A stretch of DNA of 64,000 nt. Source: Desmodesmus armatus (lineage: Eukaryota > Chlorophyta > Chlorophyceae > Sphaeropleales > Scenedesmaceae). The stretch is from NCBI GenBank assembly GCA_007449985.2, contig VIIQ02000730.1, positions 62,001-126,000 of the forward strand, read 5' to 3'. The notes under the pieces are model-generated. The model did no database searches and was not told where the DNA came from. It saw nothing but the letters and a program-made list of their open reading frames with translations. Positions 22,282 through 34,954 of the stretch are shown piece after piece. How positions within the stretch are numbered: position 1 is the first letter of the stretch; each line of letters begins with the position of its first letter. A program made the position numbers and the translations under genes.

Positions 22282-24988
22282 TCACTGCTTGCATTGGCAC
22301 AGCTCCTTAGACCAGCGGTCCTGCCATACCAAAGGAGCCTCATCGTCAAAGCTGCTCACCAGCTTGTACTGGCAGATGTCACCAATGCTCCTGCAGGCGC
22401 AAGGACCACAGCACAAAAGAGGTCAGCTTGTGCAATCATGCATTGTCTGTCCGATGTACAACGCAGTCACACGGGGACGACAACGCCACTGCCTTTTTGA
22501 GCCCCCAGCCAAGCACCTCACAGGGTGCACTGCAGCCATAAGACTGCTGCCATCAAACCCCGCCCCTCTAGCAAGCCTTGCTCACCTCATGCCAAACCCA
22601 AAGCAGTGGCACTGCTTGCGGCCCTTGTAGCCGGAGCAGCAGTCGTCCTTGAGCCAAGTGTGGCACCTCTTGTAGCGGCGCTCTGGCTGACGGCGCTCTG
22701 GCTTATGGCGAACCTCATGCTTGTCATCTTCATCATCAACAGTGACGTCATCATCACTGTCGCCGTGGTGGTGCTCTTCAGCCTTGGGCTCCTGTGTGTC
22801 GTCGTCGCTGGAGATGGTCGCGTCTGGATGCTCTGAGGGTGCCTTCTTCTCCACAGGTGCTGGGCTGGGACTTGGGCTGGGGCTAGGGCTGTCTGACTGC
22901 TTGGTAGAACCCTTCTGGGCACCACAGGCAGCACAGGGCCCACTGACGGCTGCAAGGGCCTCCACGTACGCTGACGCAGTAGCCGTGGCAACAGCCTTGG
23001 AGACGCTCTCCGACGTTGCAGAAGCTGTGCCGCCAGAGGAGCAGGCAGTGGCTGCTGACTCCGCAATGGCAGTGGCGATGGCGGTCTGGGTGTTGGCGGC
23101 CTTGGCGGCAGCGACAGCTTCGTTGCAGTCAGAGGACGCAGCTGCAAAGGCCTCTGCGGTGGCTGTAGCCACGGCCTCAGCAACTGCAAGCAGCAGTGGC
23201 AGGTCAGGGTGAGTCATCCAACACGTACTCGACACTAGTAAGCAACGGACGATGACCGTCAGCAGTGACCGAGCCCACAACAATGACAGTGGGCTTGTTG
23301 TGGTGCTGTAAGCAAACCAGCTGCTCACACCTAGGTGCACGATTTGGAGGTGATGCGTTGCGGCAAGGTTCCCACCGCTGCGCCTTCAAGCTGCACCATG
23401 ACAAACGTGCTGGCAGCAAGCTTTTCTTAAGCCAGCCTGAACTTCTGATGCACAGCTTGTGGCATGGGAGGTTCAAATCAGCCTCACCTGCTGTAGCACT
23501 GGCACTGGCTTCAGCACAGCCAACTCCATTGCCCTCGACAGTGACAGTGGCTTGCGACTTGGCCCATGCAGTTGCAGATGCCTCAGCAACAGCGGTGGCC
23601 AGGGCTTGGGATGCAGCTTGGACGTCTCCTTGGCATGCTTGTGCGACAGCGGCAGCCACTGCAGATGCAGTAGCGTTCTTGGCCTCTGTCAGGGTGCCTG
23701 AGCTTGAGGTAGCCACAGCGCGCACGGAGCCTGCAGAAGTGGAGTCAGGCACGGCGTGCCAGTGGCATGTGAGGCTGCAGCTTGTGCAAACGCACTGTGC
23801 TGCCAGCACAGTCTGCCAGCACAGTTTCGGACACTGTTGGTGCAGGATTGCTGCACTGTATCAAACGAGCTGTCTCGTTCTCACCGTGACGAGACTCTCT
23901 CTACAACACTAGCATGTCAGCACAGCACTCAGGGCCAGATGGCAGTGCTGCAAGCATACTAGTAGTACTCATGTGCTGCAGCTGCATGACCACCTTGTGG
24001 GACAGGTGCTGTCTCAGCCAGCTGAAAACTCACTCTGGTAGCCTTGGTTCAGCTTGTCTGCCACAGCATTGGGGTCCCTCTTCTGAACGGCATCCACAAC
24101 ATTCTGACGAGGAGCCTGCAGGATAACAGGTGTGATCAGATCATCAGGCCAGACTACGGACTTGCAGGCCATTTGCTTGCAAACAAAAATTGTTTCTCAC
24201 AGCTCAGCTGATGCAATGAGCCTGCTGCTGGACCTGAAGAGAGCCAAAGTGGCAGTGTCAAATACTCCCGTCCCACGAGCGGGTTGTGATGGAAGGCCTC
24301 ACCTCTGTTGGCAGGGCCTTGGAGGCTGCCTGGCCAAGCACTTGGGAGCTGCCTCCCAGGTTCATGGCCTCGGTGAGAGCATTGGCTGCCACCTTGCTCT
24401 TGCCTGCAGTGTCAAGTTGACACAGCAGAAGATTTACGCAGCAGCGTTGTGGAAGTGTTTGGATATGTAGCGTACAAGTGCTGACAGCAGGTGGACCTTT
24501 GCTATCAGGTGGCTGGGCTGCATGGACGAAGCAGCACACAAGCAACCACACCCACCATTAGCAAGTGCAAAAGCCAGGGCACTGGCCACGGCATCGACGT
24601 CGCCAGAACCAGCTGCCTCTGCTATGCTTGCAGCAGCTGCTGTTGCATTGTCCTTGAGTAGTGCTTGCGTGATGTCTGCTGCCTTGGTCTGGGAGGGTGG
24701 CTTCTCCTGCATGATGCGGGCTTGCTGGGAGCCTCCTGCAGGGTGGACAGCAGCAGCGGCAGTGTGCGCACAACAACCGTTTGAACTGCTGAGAGCAGGA
24801 CACACTGTTGGCGCGCGATCAGCCAAGCCGCTGCCTGGCGCAAGCACAGCTGCCCATCAGATGACCATCAAATTACCTTTGGGATGGCTGTGCTTCGTCG
24901 AAGGGTAGGCTGCGACGCTGCTGAGCGAGGACAGCAGCAGTGCTGCAGCAAGCAGCAGAGCGATCGGAATCCGGCTTGGTTGCGACAT
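22282..24988 (-). CDS. Secreted Ala-rich/Cys-rich repeat protein (member A)
   Basis: Function unknown; predicted secreted, about 474 residues. Exons: 24988-24877, 24735-24556, 24403-24303, 24115-24034, 23730-23488, 23183-22586, 22390-22282, all phase-consistent. Exon 1 encodes a signal peptide (MSQPSRIPIALLLAAALLLS...). Exons 2-4 encode an extra Ala-rich helical region missing from member B. Exons 5-6 hold the family core: Ala-alternating segments with six cysteines (QACQGD, GVGCAE, SSDCNE, TACSSGG, GPCAAC). A (PS)n linker, a charged Asp/Glu/His/Arg stretch and a Cys-rich tail (CHTWLKDDCCSGYKG, QCHCFG) follow. The last exon ends CQYKLVSS...WQDRWSKELCQC. The alternation of A-x-A and regularly spaced Cys suggests a rigid, disulphide-linked extracellular or cell-wall protein; this is inference. 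It lies 3' of VPS16 on the same strand. Confidence 0.85.
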
Positions 24989-26079
24989 GGCGGTGAAAAG
25001 CGAACTGAAGGAACGGTTGGAAGCTGGCCGTTCGACTGCTTCGTGCAGCTGTCAGGGAGCAGCTCTCGGTGTTGTGTGCTCTGGCAACGGGCGTTGTTGC
25101 GAGTGGATAGCGAGTTGCTCGGAAGTTGCTAAGGCTTTGCGGGGAGAACCAACGACCTGAACGTTCAGGATTGAAAGCTTTATAGCCCTTGAGGGAGGGC
25201 TGGTGTCAGACATGGGGAAGTTTGACCGCTCAAGCTTTGAACAGTCATGACTAACCCCTGAAGGCAGAGAATCCAGCAAGGATACTTGTATGCATGTGAC
25301 AGCTGTCAGTGGTCCATCAAGAGAGTGCTGGAGTTCCTATGTACATGCTGAGCTATTTGCGGCTTCACCAGCATGCGGATGCATGTAAGGGACGCTCAGT
25401 GAGTGAGCTGTGCTGCCGCAGATGCGGGCTCGATCCAATCAGCTGGCAGCCAAGCGCCAGCTGGGCACCGACCGTTGGTGCCAACAACAAGCATGCTTAC
25501 CAGCCATGATGAACACAGGCTGCCACCTGGCGGCACACATGCCAATCACACGTAGCCCATTGCTCGATGCAGACCCACAGCACTTGCCCATGTGGCCGTG
25601 TTGCTCCAGAATATGATACAAAGGGCGACACACAACGCCTTTGGATTGACCGTGCTGCACGTGCACACACATAGCGGCCATGCAACTCATTGGCAGCCCC
25701 AGTGAACGCAGGAAATGCAGCACCACATGGCAGTGCCCTGCTGGGTGATAAGCGTTGGTGTGCGCCCAGCACAAAGCCAGGCTCATGGCTTTGATGTTGG
25801 CTCAGGCAACTAGCCGGAAGGTGGCACCTTCCGCATGCATGCACACATGCCTTCCTCTGGCTGGTGCTCACCATAATCGGCATGGTGCTGCCACGCGGTT
25901 GCTGCAGCGGCTGGTGCACTAGCGCCGTGGACACATATAAGCTTTTGCGCAGCTGATGTAACCGCCCACAACACCTCTCCAAAAAAATCAAGCAAGGACA
26001 GGCAGGCACAGCGACGACTGCAACAGCCAAGCCAAACCCAGCACACATCAGGTCATCCACCCTGCAGCATTGCTGCTGG
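24989..26079. other. Intergenic: A promoter and VPS16 3' flank
   Basis: Apart from the TATA candidate at 25178, nothing supportable is seen. ORFs of up to 187 residues on the minus strand have no recognisable content. The part near 26079 should be the VPS16 3' UTR. Confidence 0.4.
25178..25184 (-). promoter_or_regulatory. TATA box candidate for member A
   Basis: TATAAAG on the minus strand lies about 190 bases upstream of the member A start codon, in a suitable position for a core promoter. Confidence 0.5.
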
Positions 26080-29000
26080 TCACTTGAAGCTGGTGCTGGC
26101 CCAGAACCTCTCCTTGATCTGCGCTATGCCCAAGCCTGCAGGGCTGTTGGCGCTGACAGCGCCCTGGATGCGTGCAAACAGGTCCATGTCCTTCAGAGCT
26201 GCGGCAACTGCTGCTGCTTCACGCGGGCAATTGATGGTGTTGAAGGCCTCCGCCTTGGCTGCACTGTCGGGCATGCGGGCAATAAGCCTGCAACGTGACA
26301 TGCAGGGATTTGCAGTGATCAGCACAGGCAAGCCATGGATAAGGTGTCGGTGAGTACTTCTTGAACAACGTGGCGCAGCTTCTGGTAGGAGTGCAGCCAA
26401 GCTGGACTCAATGTGCAGCATGTCAACTCCAGGCACAGCGCGTTAGCTCACGGCAACAAAAGCACAGAGTGACTGGGCGCCTCCATACCATGCAAGAACA
26501 GATCCTGCTGCGCGCCACCACCACTCACCGCATCTGGATCTCCTGCGGTGCGCCATGCTGGGCTGCTGCCTGCATGAAGGGCTCCCAACCAATCGGGCTG
26601 CGCCTCTCAGCTGCAAAAGCATCCAGACCTGCACGCAGCGCGGCAAGCATACACTGTTCTATCAGGGCGCAGCAGTCTGGGCAGGGTGGCCCTGCACACG
26701 CATTGCGGCATCACGGTGCACTTGCAGGCCTGCCCCAGCGAGCAGAATTGTGGCACCAATCCTGCTTCGCGTCATGCTGCTGCTTCTGTGCGGGCCAGAG
26801 TCTTGACGCTAGCTACTGCTGCACGGTCGACCGCTGTGCTGGCACGATACAGCATGGCATGCTTACCGTCCCAATCGTGTGCTGCTGCCAGCGCTGTCAG
26901 CTTGAGCCAGTACCAGCGCGTCTCAGGAACAGCGAACGTCTTGCGCAGGCGGGCAGCCGCGCTGGCATGGCCCAGGCGGAAGCATGTGGCCAACGTGTCG
27001 GCCAGGCTCAGGCCCACAAACAGCACCTGGCCAGTTTCACGCTCCAGCTTCTGCTGCTCCTTCAGCAGCAGCGCTGCCTCAGCAGCTGCCTTGGACTGCC
27101 AGGACATGTCACGACACTGCAGGAACACGGCAAGCAGCACAGGACAGCACGGTTATGTTTGAGCAGTTGCAGGACATGCTGCAAAGCTGCATGTGGTGCT
27201 GGGCGCAGGTGAATGCCAATGCTGCTATTGTTGTTACAGACCGTGCATGCATGCACCCACTCCAAAAGAGCGGCACTTCAGTTGCCGCAAGCATGAAGGT
27301 CAGCGCCCAAGACAGCAAGCAAACATGACAGACCAGGGATGGTGCAGGAGTGGCGCCTGCACCCACCTGCCCATACTTCTGCGCGGCTGTTTGGAGGCCA
27401 CTGATAGCTGTGCCGACAGCGTTGTCTGACCGAGCGGCGCCCGCGCTGCTGCCGTTGCCTGAGATGGCGTTGCTGAGTGTGCGCAGGGCGGTTTCCAGCG
27501 CCAGCTCCGCTGCTTCTGGGGCCATCTGCTGAGTCACATACAGCGTCTCCAGCAGCTCGGGCTCCTGCAGCATAAGACAGCAGTGGTTGAGAATATGGCA
27601 AACAACGCCAGCACTGTGCTGGACTCAACTCATCATGATGCTGCCACACCGCAGCGTTACGCATGTTGCACGCTGCCTACTTGTGCTGGCGCATGCAGGC
27701 ACCTGTGAAGTTGTGCTGACAGTTGTGGATGGCATGACGTCTGTCAACATTTACAAGCACGCGGTTTGAAAGCTGCAGGATATGCCAGCCGGGCGAATGC
27801 GCACACCTTGACACGCGTGTACTTGACAAACAGGTTGCGCGCTGTTGGGCGAGGGCCCACCATCTTCCAAAATTCCGGCAGCGGTCTGCTGCGGTACGCT
27901 GCAAACAGCGCCAGGTACACTAGGTCTGGGTCCCGCGCATCGACTGCCTTGCGCAGCGCACGACTCAAGGTATCTTCCACAGCCTCGCCACCTGGGGAGT
28001 CTGCTGGGTGCCCGCCTGCGCTGGTGCTGGCTGCGCCCTTTGCCAAGCTGATGAGCAGGGGTACCTGCTGAGCAGCGCTGGGCTCCTCCTCCAGGAGCTT
28101 GATGGCTAGGCTGCGCCGGCCCACAGACTGCAGAGCATAGACACGCACAGACACATGGCCATACGAAAGCATCACCAGTGCTGTTGGTTGCATCAGTCAG
28201 TCACTTTGCGCACTGCAAGAAGGCAACCGCCCTTATGCCAGGTGTCAGGCGGCCCTCATGCTGCGCTGTTTTTCCGGCTAGCAAAGAGCGCAGCAGTCTC
28301 AGTGCGGTCACGTGTCCTTTGCGGGAAGGCGCAGGTCAGCAGCACCCCCAGCACAGCGCAGTACTGACAGGTGATTACAGACCGGCTTGCGCAACACCTA
28401 GGCACACAGCTGCAGGACTCACCTGCGCATGTGCCGCCAGTGGTGCGTACTTAGGCCTGTCCATGAGGCTGATCTTGGCTGCCAGCGCGGCCTTGAGGGA
28501 GCCATCAGGCACCGAGGGGCTGGCTGAGATCTTGGCTGCAGCCCAGTGCAGCAGCACCTCGTCCTGGCCAGCACCACCCAGCATCTCAGACACGCGGTAG
28601 GCCATCAGGTGGCGGCGAGCCAGCACCAGCCTGCAGGACATTCGACAGCCAACACATGAATTGCCATGCTGTCTTCCATTCAATCTACCACAGTCTTTGA
28701 CAGGAGAATATATTGAAACTTGAACCGAGCATGGATGCCTGATGCAAACCAAAGGAGGGTTGCCATGTCGGGTGTCACTGCAAGAAGGGTGCACCCCATG
28801 AAGTTGAGGACAGCATCCAGAATGCCTGAAGCGCAGGGTTGCCTACACACAACCATACACGTGCAGTGGCTTGCATGCACCCGGCCGGCAAGCAAGACAA
28901 GCTTACGTTGACACCACGACAGGCAAACTGAGCGCCTCAAGCTGAGGCATGGTGAGAGGCAGTCCCACGTCAGGCTCCCGGAGGGCATTCAGCAGCCGCA

Positions 29001-32000
29001 GCTTCAGAGCAACGCTGCGCAGAAGGTCCCTGGGCACGTCCGAGCAGAACGCACGGCCGAACACAGCTGCTCGCAGCAGCGCACGCTGCCGCACCACAGA
29101 CAGGTCCAGACCTAACAGGACAACCAGCACGCATAGCGCAGCACAGATTGTTGATCACACTGCATAATTGCTTGTCCAATCCTGTGGAATGTAAAACACA
29201 GGTACTTCATGCGCAGCTGCAGGACCAAGAGAAAACCAACTGTGCTGCATGTGTGGGCAATAAGCGGGCTGAGTGCACAGCGCGGCAGTGCAGGCCGCCT
29301 CTACAACACCAGGCTTTGCCACCTTGACATGCCTGCCCACCTGCCGCTGTCGCACACGCCACCACTGCTTCATCCAGGTGCCCAGTCAGTTGGCGCAGCA
29401 GCTTGTCAGAACGAGCATTGCCTGCGTCAAACAGGTCCCGAGCATCCAGCAGCTGCGCAGCTGGTGATGTTGACCCAGGCTTGTACACCTGCAGGCCACC
29501 AGCACAAATCTAAATGTTGTGATTGTGCTGGGACATCAACACTCACATGCTTCCTGGCACATTCATCACGCATACGTCAAAAAGCGGCCGGCTCTCCCGC
29601 CTGCCGTGCCATGCCACACCACACTGCTGCATATCAAACACAGACGGCACGGCGTAAGACCCCCTTCTGCACGCAACTGCTGCCCCCTTTTGCTGATCAT
29701 CAGATGCATCGCCACTTTTGGCATACAATCATGGCCCATGCTGCCCCTGTCCCCCCTATCACAGCATCCGCACCTCCTGCAGCACATCAGGCACCCGCCT
29801 CAGCAAGCTCATCTTGTCAGCAGTGATCAGCCGCAGCCCATCCACTTCCGCCACCATCACCACAGACCCCTCACAGGCCCGCTTCAGCCAGTCGCCGTAC
29901 GGCCCCACCAGCAGCAGCAGGCCCTCCCAGCGCAGCGCCACTGCGTCCACGCCACACCAGCACAGGCTGGATGGAGGTAGCCCGCTGCGGCTGTCAAACT
30001 CGCTCAGCTGCTGGCTGAAGTCTGTTGAGGTGGAGGATGGGTGTAAGGAGGACAGCAGGAAAGCAGCGGACGGACACAAAAGGTGGGCACAGGTTCTTGC
30101 CATGCAGACCACATGCAGCCTGTGGGTGGGAAACAAACAATATGTGCTGGGGTGCATTGTCTGCAGCAGCACGCAGGAGCGTGGCTGCTGCACCTGTGGC
30201 TGCTGTGCTGAACATACTGGCCGTGCCACAGTGCTGCCGGCCTGTGAACACAACCAGCTGCAGCTCAGCGTTGTTTGTGCTGAGTCCAGGCACCCACACA
30301 ACATGAGGGCAAGCGGCGCCATATCAAACCAAGCAGCCGGCTGACAGCAGCCCTTGCATGCGCACCGCTAGACATGACCCTCAGCTTGCCGTCAAGACAC
30401 GCCACCGCCAGGAACGCGCCGTTTGGTGCCACCGCCATAGATGCAACACCACCACTGCCTGAAGGTAACGCCTGGTCAGTGGCTCCATGGTCATCTATAA
30501 CCCACACGGTCTCACCAACAGCGGCCAACACCTGCACAATAACCGCAACAGCAGCGCAGCCAGCTGCCCTCTCATACACATTGTGCGGAGCACGCTCACA
30601 TGACAGCTGCGTGCCAGTTCAAGTGCCAGACACACTACCATTGAGGAATGTAGGTGCCGCAGTGCATCCTGCGCAAAACTGCACGAGCAGCTCTGCGAGC
30701 AGGTGTTCCCGGCCCCATCTTTGCTGGCCGCCTGTGTCCAGCACAACCGGCTTCCTGCAGATGCATGGCCGACCGCACCACCTGTCTGCACAACAACCGC
30801 TGTCGTGCATATGTGGCTGCCCTGCTGCTGCAAGCCAGCCCCCAGCCCCGCCCAAGCCCCGCCCCCGCGCCAGCCCCAAACCCCACCTCAAGTCCTTTGG
30901 TGAGAGTGAACTGTGGCTCCAGCACAGCTAAGCAGGACACCGCTGCACTGCTGCCGCTGTTGCCTGTGAGCCCTGGTATGGCAGGCAGCCTCACTGCTCG
31001 TGGCTCCTGCAGGCCCACTACTGCCCACAGCTGGTTGCTGCTGGCCCCCAGCACCACCAGGCCATCCGGGTATATGCAGGCCTGGCTGATGCCCTCAGAC
31101 TCCAGCTGGGGCCCGAAGCTGACCTGCTTGGACACCCTGACGCCCGTCATGCTGTAAAAGTGCACCTGCACAGCCATGGCATACACCAACCAAAATGAAC
31201 AGATATGCACACTGTAAGCAGCAAACGTTCAGTGCCCTCCCAGGCACTCCCTGCTGCTGCCTGCCTTCCCCAGCTGGTGGCCTCAGGTGCGACAACTCTA
31301 AGAGCAAATCTTCAAGGTGTAATTTACTCCCCAAGACAAGCACCGCAAGTGTCAGCCTCGACGGCCTCACCTTCCCCCCACGTCCACCATGACCAGCTCC
31401 AGCTCATTGCTCCAGCCCCAGGACAGCAGGCGGCCACCCTCCCACAAGAAGGAGCCCTGCAGCTGGCCAGAGGCACTGAAGATGCGAACAAGGGGCCGGC
31501 CCCCAGTGGCACCGCCACGAATGACCACCAGTGACTCTTCATCACGGACCACCGCCACAGGGCCACCATATGGTGCTGCTGTCACCCTGGCAAAGGAGGG
31601 AGAGGCAAGGGTGGAGAGCGATAGTTTGTTTGGGTGCCAGGAATGTTTTGAAGGCCACCCATGGCTGCACACAGTGGTCATTGAATGGCATAGGCTGTTG
31701 CAGGGCTCGTTGCATACCCACCGGGCCTTCGTGCTTGCTGTTATTGCAGCAGCAGCAAATGCTTGTAAGAGGGGATACTTGTATGTGCAGCCCTTTGCTG
31801 CTGCTGTTATTTGCTGGTTGGTGAGGTCCATGCCTCTGGCTGCCATGAACTGCTGCCCTGCTACTGAAGCTGCAGAGGTCTGCAAGGCTCTGCTGTGCCT
31901 GACCAGTCAGCTGCACATTTGCAGCAGTGCACCGTGGCAGTATCATCTGCTTGTGCAAGTAGTGCAGATGTGCAATGCAAGTCCGTCGGCTACTCATTGC

Positions 32001-32267
32001 AAGGCCAAGGCATCCAGGCTCACTTATGTGTCTCAAGGTCAACATCCTGCCAGGTCAGATCGTACAGGTGCTCCTCACAATAGAAAGTGTCCCCACATGC
32101 CTCCCAGTCACTGACTGCACAGCAGTGCCAACCATAACAGTAACATGAAGTGCATCTGTTGGGTTCAAGCTGTCTGGACTGAGCTCAACTGCAACACACC
32201 ATGCATGCTGTTGCGCAGGTCCTACCTGCATCTGCTCTCAGGGCAGCTAGGGCTGTGGAGGTCATGG
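26080..32267 (-). CDS. VPS16: VPS16, core subunit of HOPS/CORVET tethering complexes
   Basis: Subunit of the class C Vps core that tethers membranes for fusion at endosomes and vacuole. Fourteen exons: 32267-32228, 32114-32024, 31586-31371, 31165-30887, 30531-30366, 30021-29774, 29488-29341, 29111-28907, 28630-28423, 28127-27807, 27564-27367, 27116-26867, 26628-26529, 26287-26080; about 892 residues, near the usual 840-860. Family landmarks in order: W-x3-GDTFY-x3-LYDLTW, APYGGPVAVVRDE, the propeller (CWCGVDAVALRWEGLLLLVGPYGD, RVPDV), then the alpha-solenoid (RQRALLRAAVFGRAFC, HWAAAKISAS, AAQQVPLLISLAKGA, DPDLVYLALF) and C-terminus (VGLSLADTLATCFRLGHA, RWYWLKLTALAAAHDW, RRSPIGWEPF). Exon 3 needs one extra base in a six-C run (31374-31379 on the plus strand) to reach the phase-0 acceptor and read VDVGGKVHFYS. 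Exon 11 carries a low-complexity insertion. Confidence 0.96.
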
Positions 32268-33088
32268 TTGCTGCCCTCTACTCATGGCAATAAGTGACTA
32301 TAATATATTCATCTCACAACTTGCGTTGTAGCCTATTCACCAGCCGTTTGTTTGCTGTCTTGATCTGCAGATCACTTCGGTTCGATCCGGCCGGCATGAA
32401 CAGAATAAAGGACATGTGAACTCGACACGCGCACTCGCATCTGTCAAGTATTATGGGTGGCTGTCTGCAGTCTGACTGAGTCAAAGGCAAGGTGGGTGAC
32501 AGTGTTCAAACGAAACCTGCCAGCTGCACTGTGATAGTGTGCACACAGCACGTGCTGAATCAAACGCATTCAATTGTGCCACAAACGGTTGAACCATGGT
32601 TCAGTTTCCAGGCGTTGTCGACTTGGCACTATCACCGCACGGTTGAGTTACACACCTCAAAATCTTTGGCAGACCAATGCATGCACAGTGTGCACTGATG
32701 CACCACGACAATATCAATGAACCACAGTGGTACACGCCTCTGATCACGTTGAAATAAGCATCAAGCAATGAATATATCTTAAGTCATAGTAAGCCAGCCA
32801 TAAGCCAAGCAGAAGAAGACCCCCACACGGTGTGTCACAAACCTGCAGGACTAGACGTGCAGTTGATGATACATGCTGCCCTATTATGGTATGCAAACAT
32901 TCCTGAAAACCGGTTGGACGCCTAGTGCACATGTAATGCATGCAGTCCTGAGCAACAACAGATAATAACACAGTCATATAACACAGTCAATCCTCAAAAG
33001 AGCAACCGCTGGGCGTGCTTCCATGACGCTATGGATGGTGCGCAAGCGCGGACTCAACACCACTTGACACTGTGCACAGCCAGCGGCT
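32268..33088. other. Intergenic: VPS16 promoter and member B 3' flank
   Basis: No coding evidence. The region is more AT-rich than its flanks. No clear TATA box was identified for VPS16. A GGTTCGATCC string at about 32379 resembles a tRNA B-box but has no tRNA fold around it. Confidence 0.4.
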
Positions 33089-34954
33089 TCACTGCTGGCA
33101 CTGGCACAGCTCCTTGGACCAGCGATCTTGCCACACCATGGGGGCCTTACTGTCAGAGCTGCTCACCAACTTGTACTGGCAGACATCACCAAAGCTCCTG
33201 CAGGAACAGCCAACACAGCAGAAGCGAGGTCAGCTGATGCAATCATGATGTTTGCGGGCAGGCTTGTCTTCCAAGGCAACTGGATATGGTGTCCGAGCTG
33301 GGCTTTTGCTGATCCTCCTTGCCAGCGCCCAATCACCAGCCAAGCTGAAGGATTTCAGCCATCAAGCTTTCATCAGACCTCCCCTTCAGCTTGCTCACCT
33401 CATGCCAAACCCAAAGCAATGGCACTGGTTGCGGCCGTTGTTTCCAGAGCAGCAGTCGTCCCTGAGCCAAGCAAAGCACCTCTTGTAGGTGGTGCGGCGC
33501 TTGTGCTGACGATCACCCTGCTGCCACTGGCCTTTGTGGTTGGAGGTGGTGTCTGGCTGGTTTGTGGGGCTCTCCTTCTCCACAGGTGCTGGGCTGGGGC
33601 TGGGGCTAGGGCTGGGACTAGGGGTAGGGCTGGGACTTGGGCTTGGGCTGGGACTTGGGCTGGGCGCTTGCTTGGCTGGTTCCTTCTGGGCACCACAGGC
33701 AGCACAGGGACCACTGACGGCTGCAAGAGCCTCCACGTACGCTGACGCAGTAGCCTTGGCAACGGCCTTGGAGACGCTCTCCGAAGTTGCAGATGCTGTG
33801 CCGCCAGAGGAGCAGGCAGTGGCTGCTGACTCCGCGATGGCTGTGGCAATGGCCGTCTTGGTGTTGGCGGCCTTGGCGGCAGCAACAGCTTCGTTGCAGT
33901 TGGAGGATGCAGCTGCAAAGGCCTCTGCGGTGGCTGTAGCCACAGCCTCAGCAACTGCAAGCAGCAACACAAGAAGCAGGGTCCACCATCAGACAAATAC
34001 TTGGTGCTGCTACCTTACATATGCTCACTGGGCCGGCAGGATGGCGCTGTGCTTGTTGTGGTGCTGCAAGCAAACCAGCTGCTCAGGTGCAAAGTTTGGA
34101 GGCAGTGCAACTTGCAGCAGTGCTGCAACACTTTAGCAGCGGCAGCGTCAAGCGCACCACAACCATTGTGCTTGCAGCAAGCTTTTCATAGACCAGGCCA
34201 GCATTCCTGTACAGCTCGTGCTGGCCATGATAAGGCAAGTGCAAGTCAGTCTCACCTGCTGTTGCACTTGCGCTGGCTTCTGCACATCCGACTCCTTTGC
34301 CCTCGACAGTAACGGTAGCTTGAGACTTGGCCCATGCAGTTGCGGATGCCTCGGCAATAGCGGTAGCCAGTGCTTGTGATGCAGCTTCGACGTCCCCTTG
34401 GCAGGCTTGTGCAACAGCAGCAGCCACTGCGGACGCAGTGGCATGCTTGGCCTCGGTCAGGGTGCCAGAGCTTGAGGTGGCCACAGAGCGCACAGAGCCT
34501 GCAGGTGGTTGGAGGCAGGCAGGATATGCAAAGGTGGAACACACACTGTGCTGTTGTTTTCAGCGCTGCAAGCATACCGCTGTGCTGCAGTGCTGCAGCT
34601 GCTTGAGCACTTGTGCTGCCTCAGCTAGCTGGCAACTCACTTTGGGAGGGTGGCTTGCTGCCATCAGGTTTCTGCGTCTCCTGCATGATGCGGACCTGCT
34701 GTGGGCCTCCTACAGGGCGGAGGAGCAGCAGAGGCGGTTCAAACGGTTGTTGTGCGACACGCTGCTGTTGGCGCGCGGTCAGCCAAATTGCAGCCTGGCG
34801 CATGAACAGCTGCTGGTTGCCAACAGACCACGCTTCAAGCACCTTTGGGATGGCTATGCTTTGTCGAAGGGTAGGCTGCGACGCTACTGAGCGAGGACAG
34901 CAGCAGTGCTGAAGCCAGCAGCAGCACGATCGGCATCCGGCTTGTTTGCGACAT
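33089..34954 (-). CDS. Secreted Ala-rich/Cys-rich repeat protein (member B)
   Basis: Paralogue of member A, about 362 residues, function unknown. Exons: 34954-34843, 34709-34641, 34498-34256, 33954-33399, 33197-33089; phases agree. Exons 1, 3 and 5 are exactly as long as their counterparts in A (112, 243 and 109 nt). Exon 2 ends early (KPPSQ then phase 1) and splices straight to the family core, so the region coded by most of A's exon 2 and by its exons 3 and 4 is absent. The signal peptide (MSQTSRMPIVLLLASALLLS), the Ala-rich core with six Cys, an extended (PS)n linker and the tail (CFAWLRDDCCSGNNG, QCHCFG, then CQYKLVSS...CQC) are all present. The exon 1 donor is the unusual GTGCTT. It is separated from A by VPS16, so it is not a simple adjacent tandem copy. 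Confidence 0.85.

Noticed and set aside
22282..24988. Similarity of the Ala-rich core to spider silk proteins
   Set aside because: Only composition is shared; the cysteine spacing and tail are unlike spidroins, so no homology is claimed.
32370..32395. GGTTCGATCC resembling a tRNA B-box
   Set aside because: The flanks do not form a T stem or cloverleaf.
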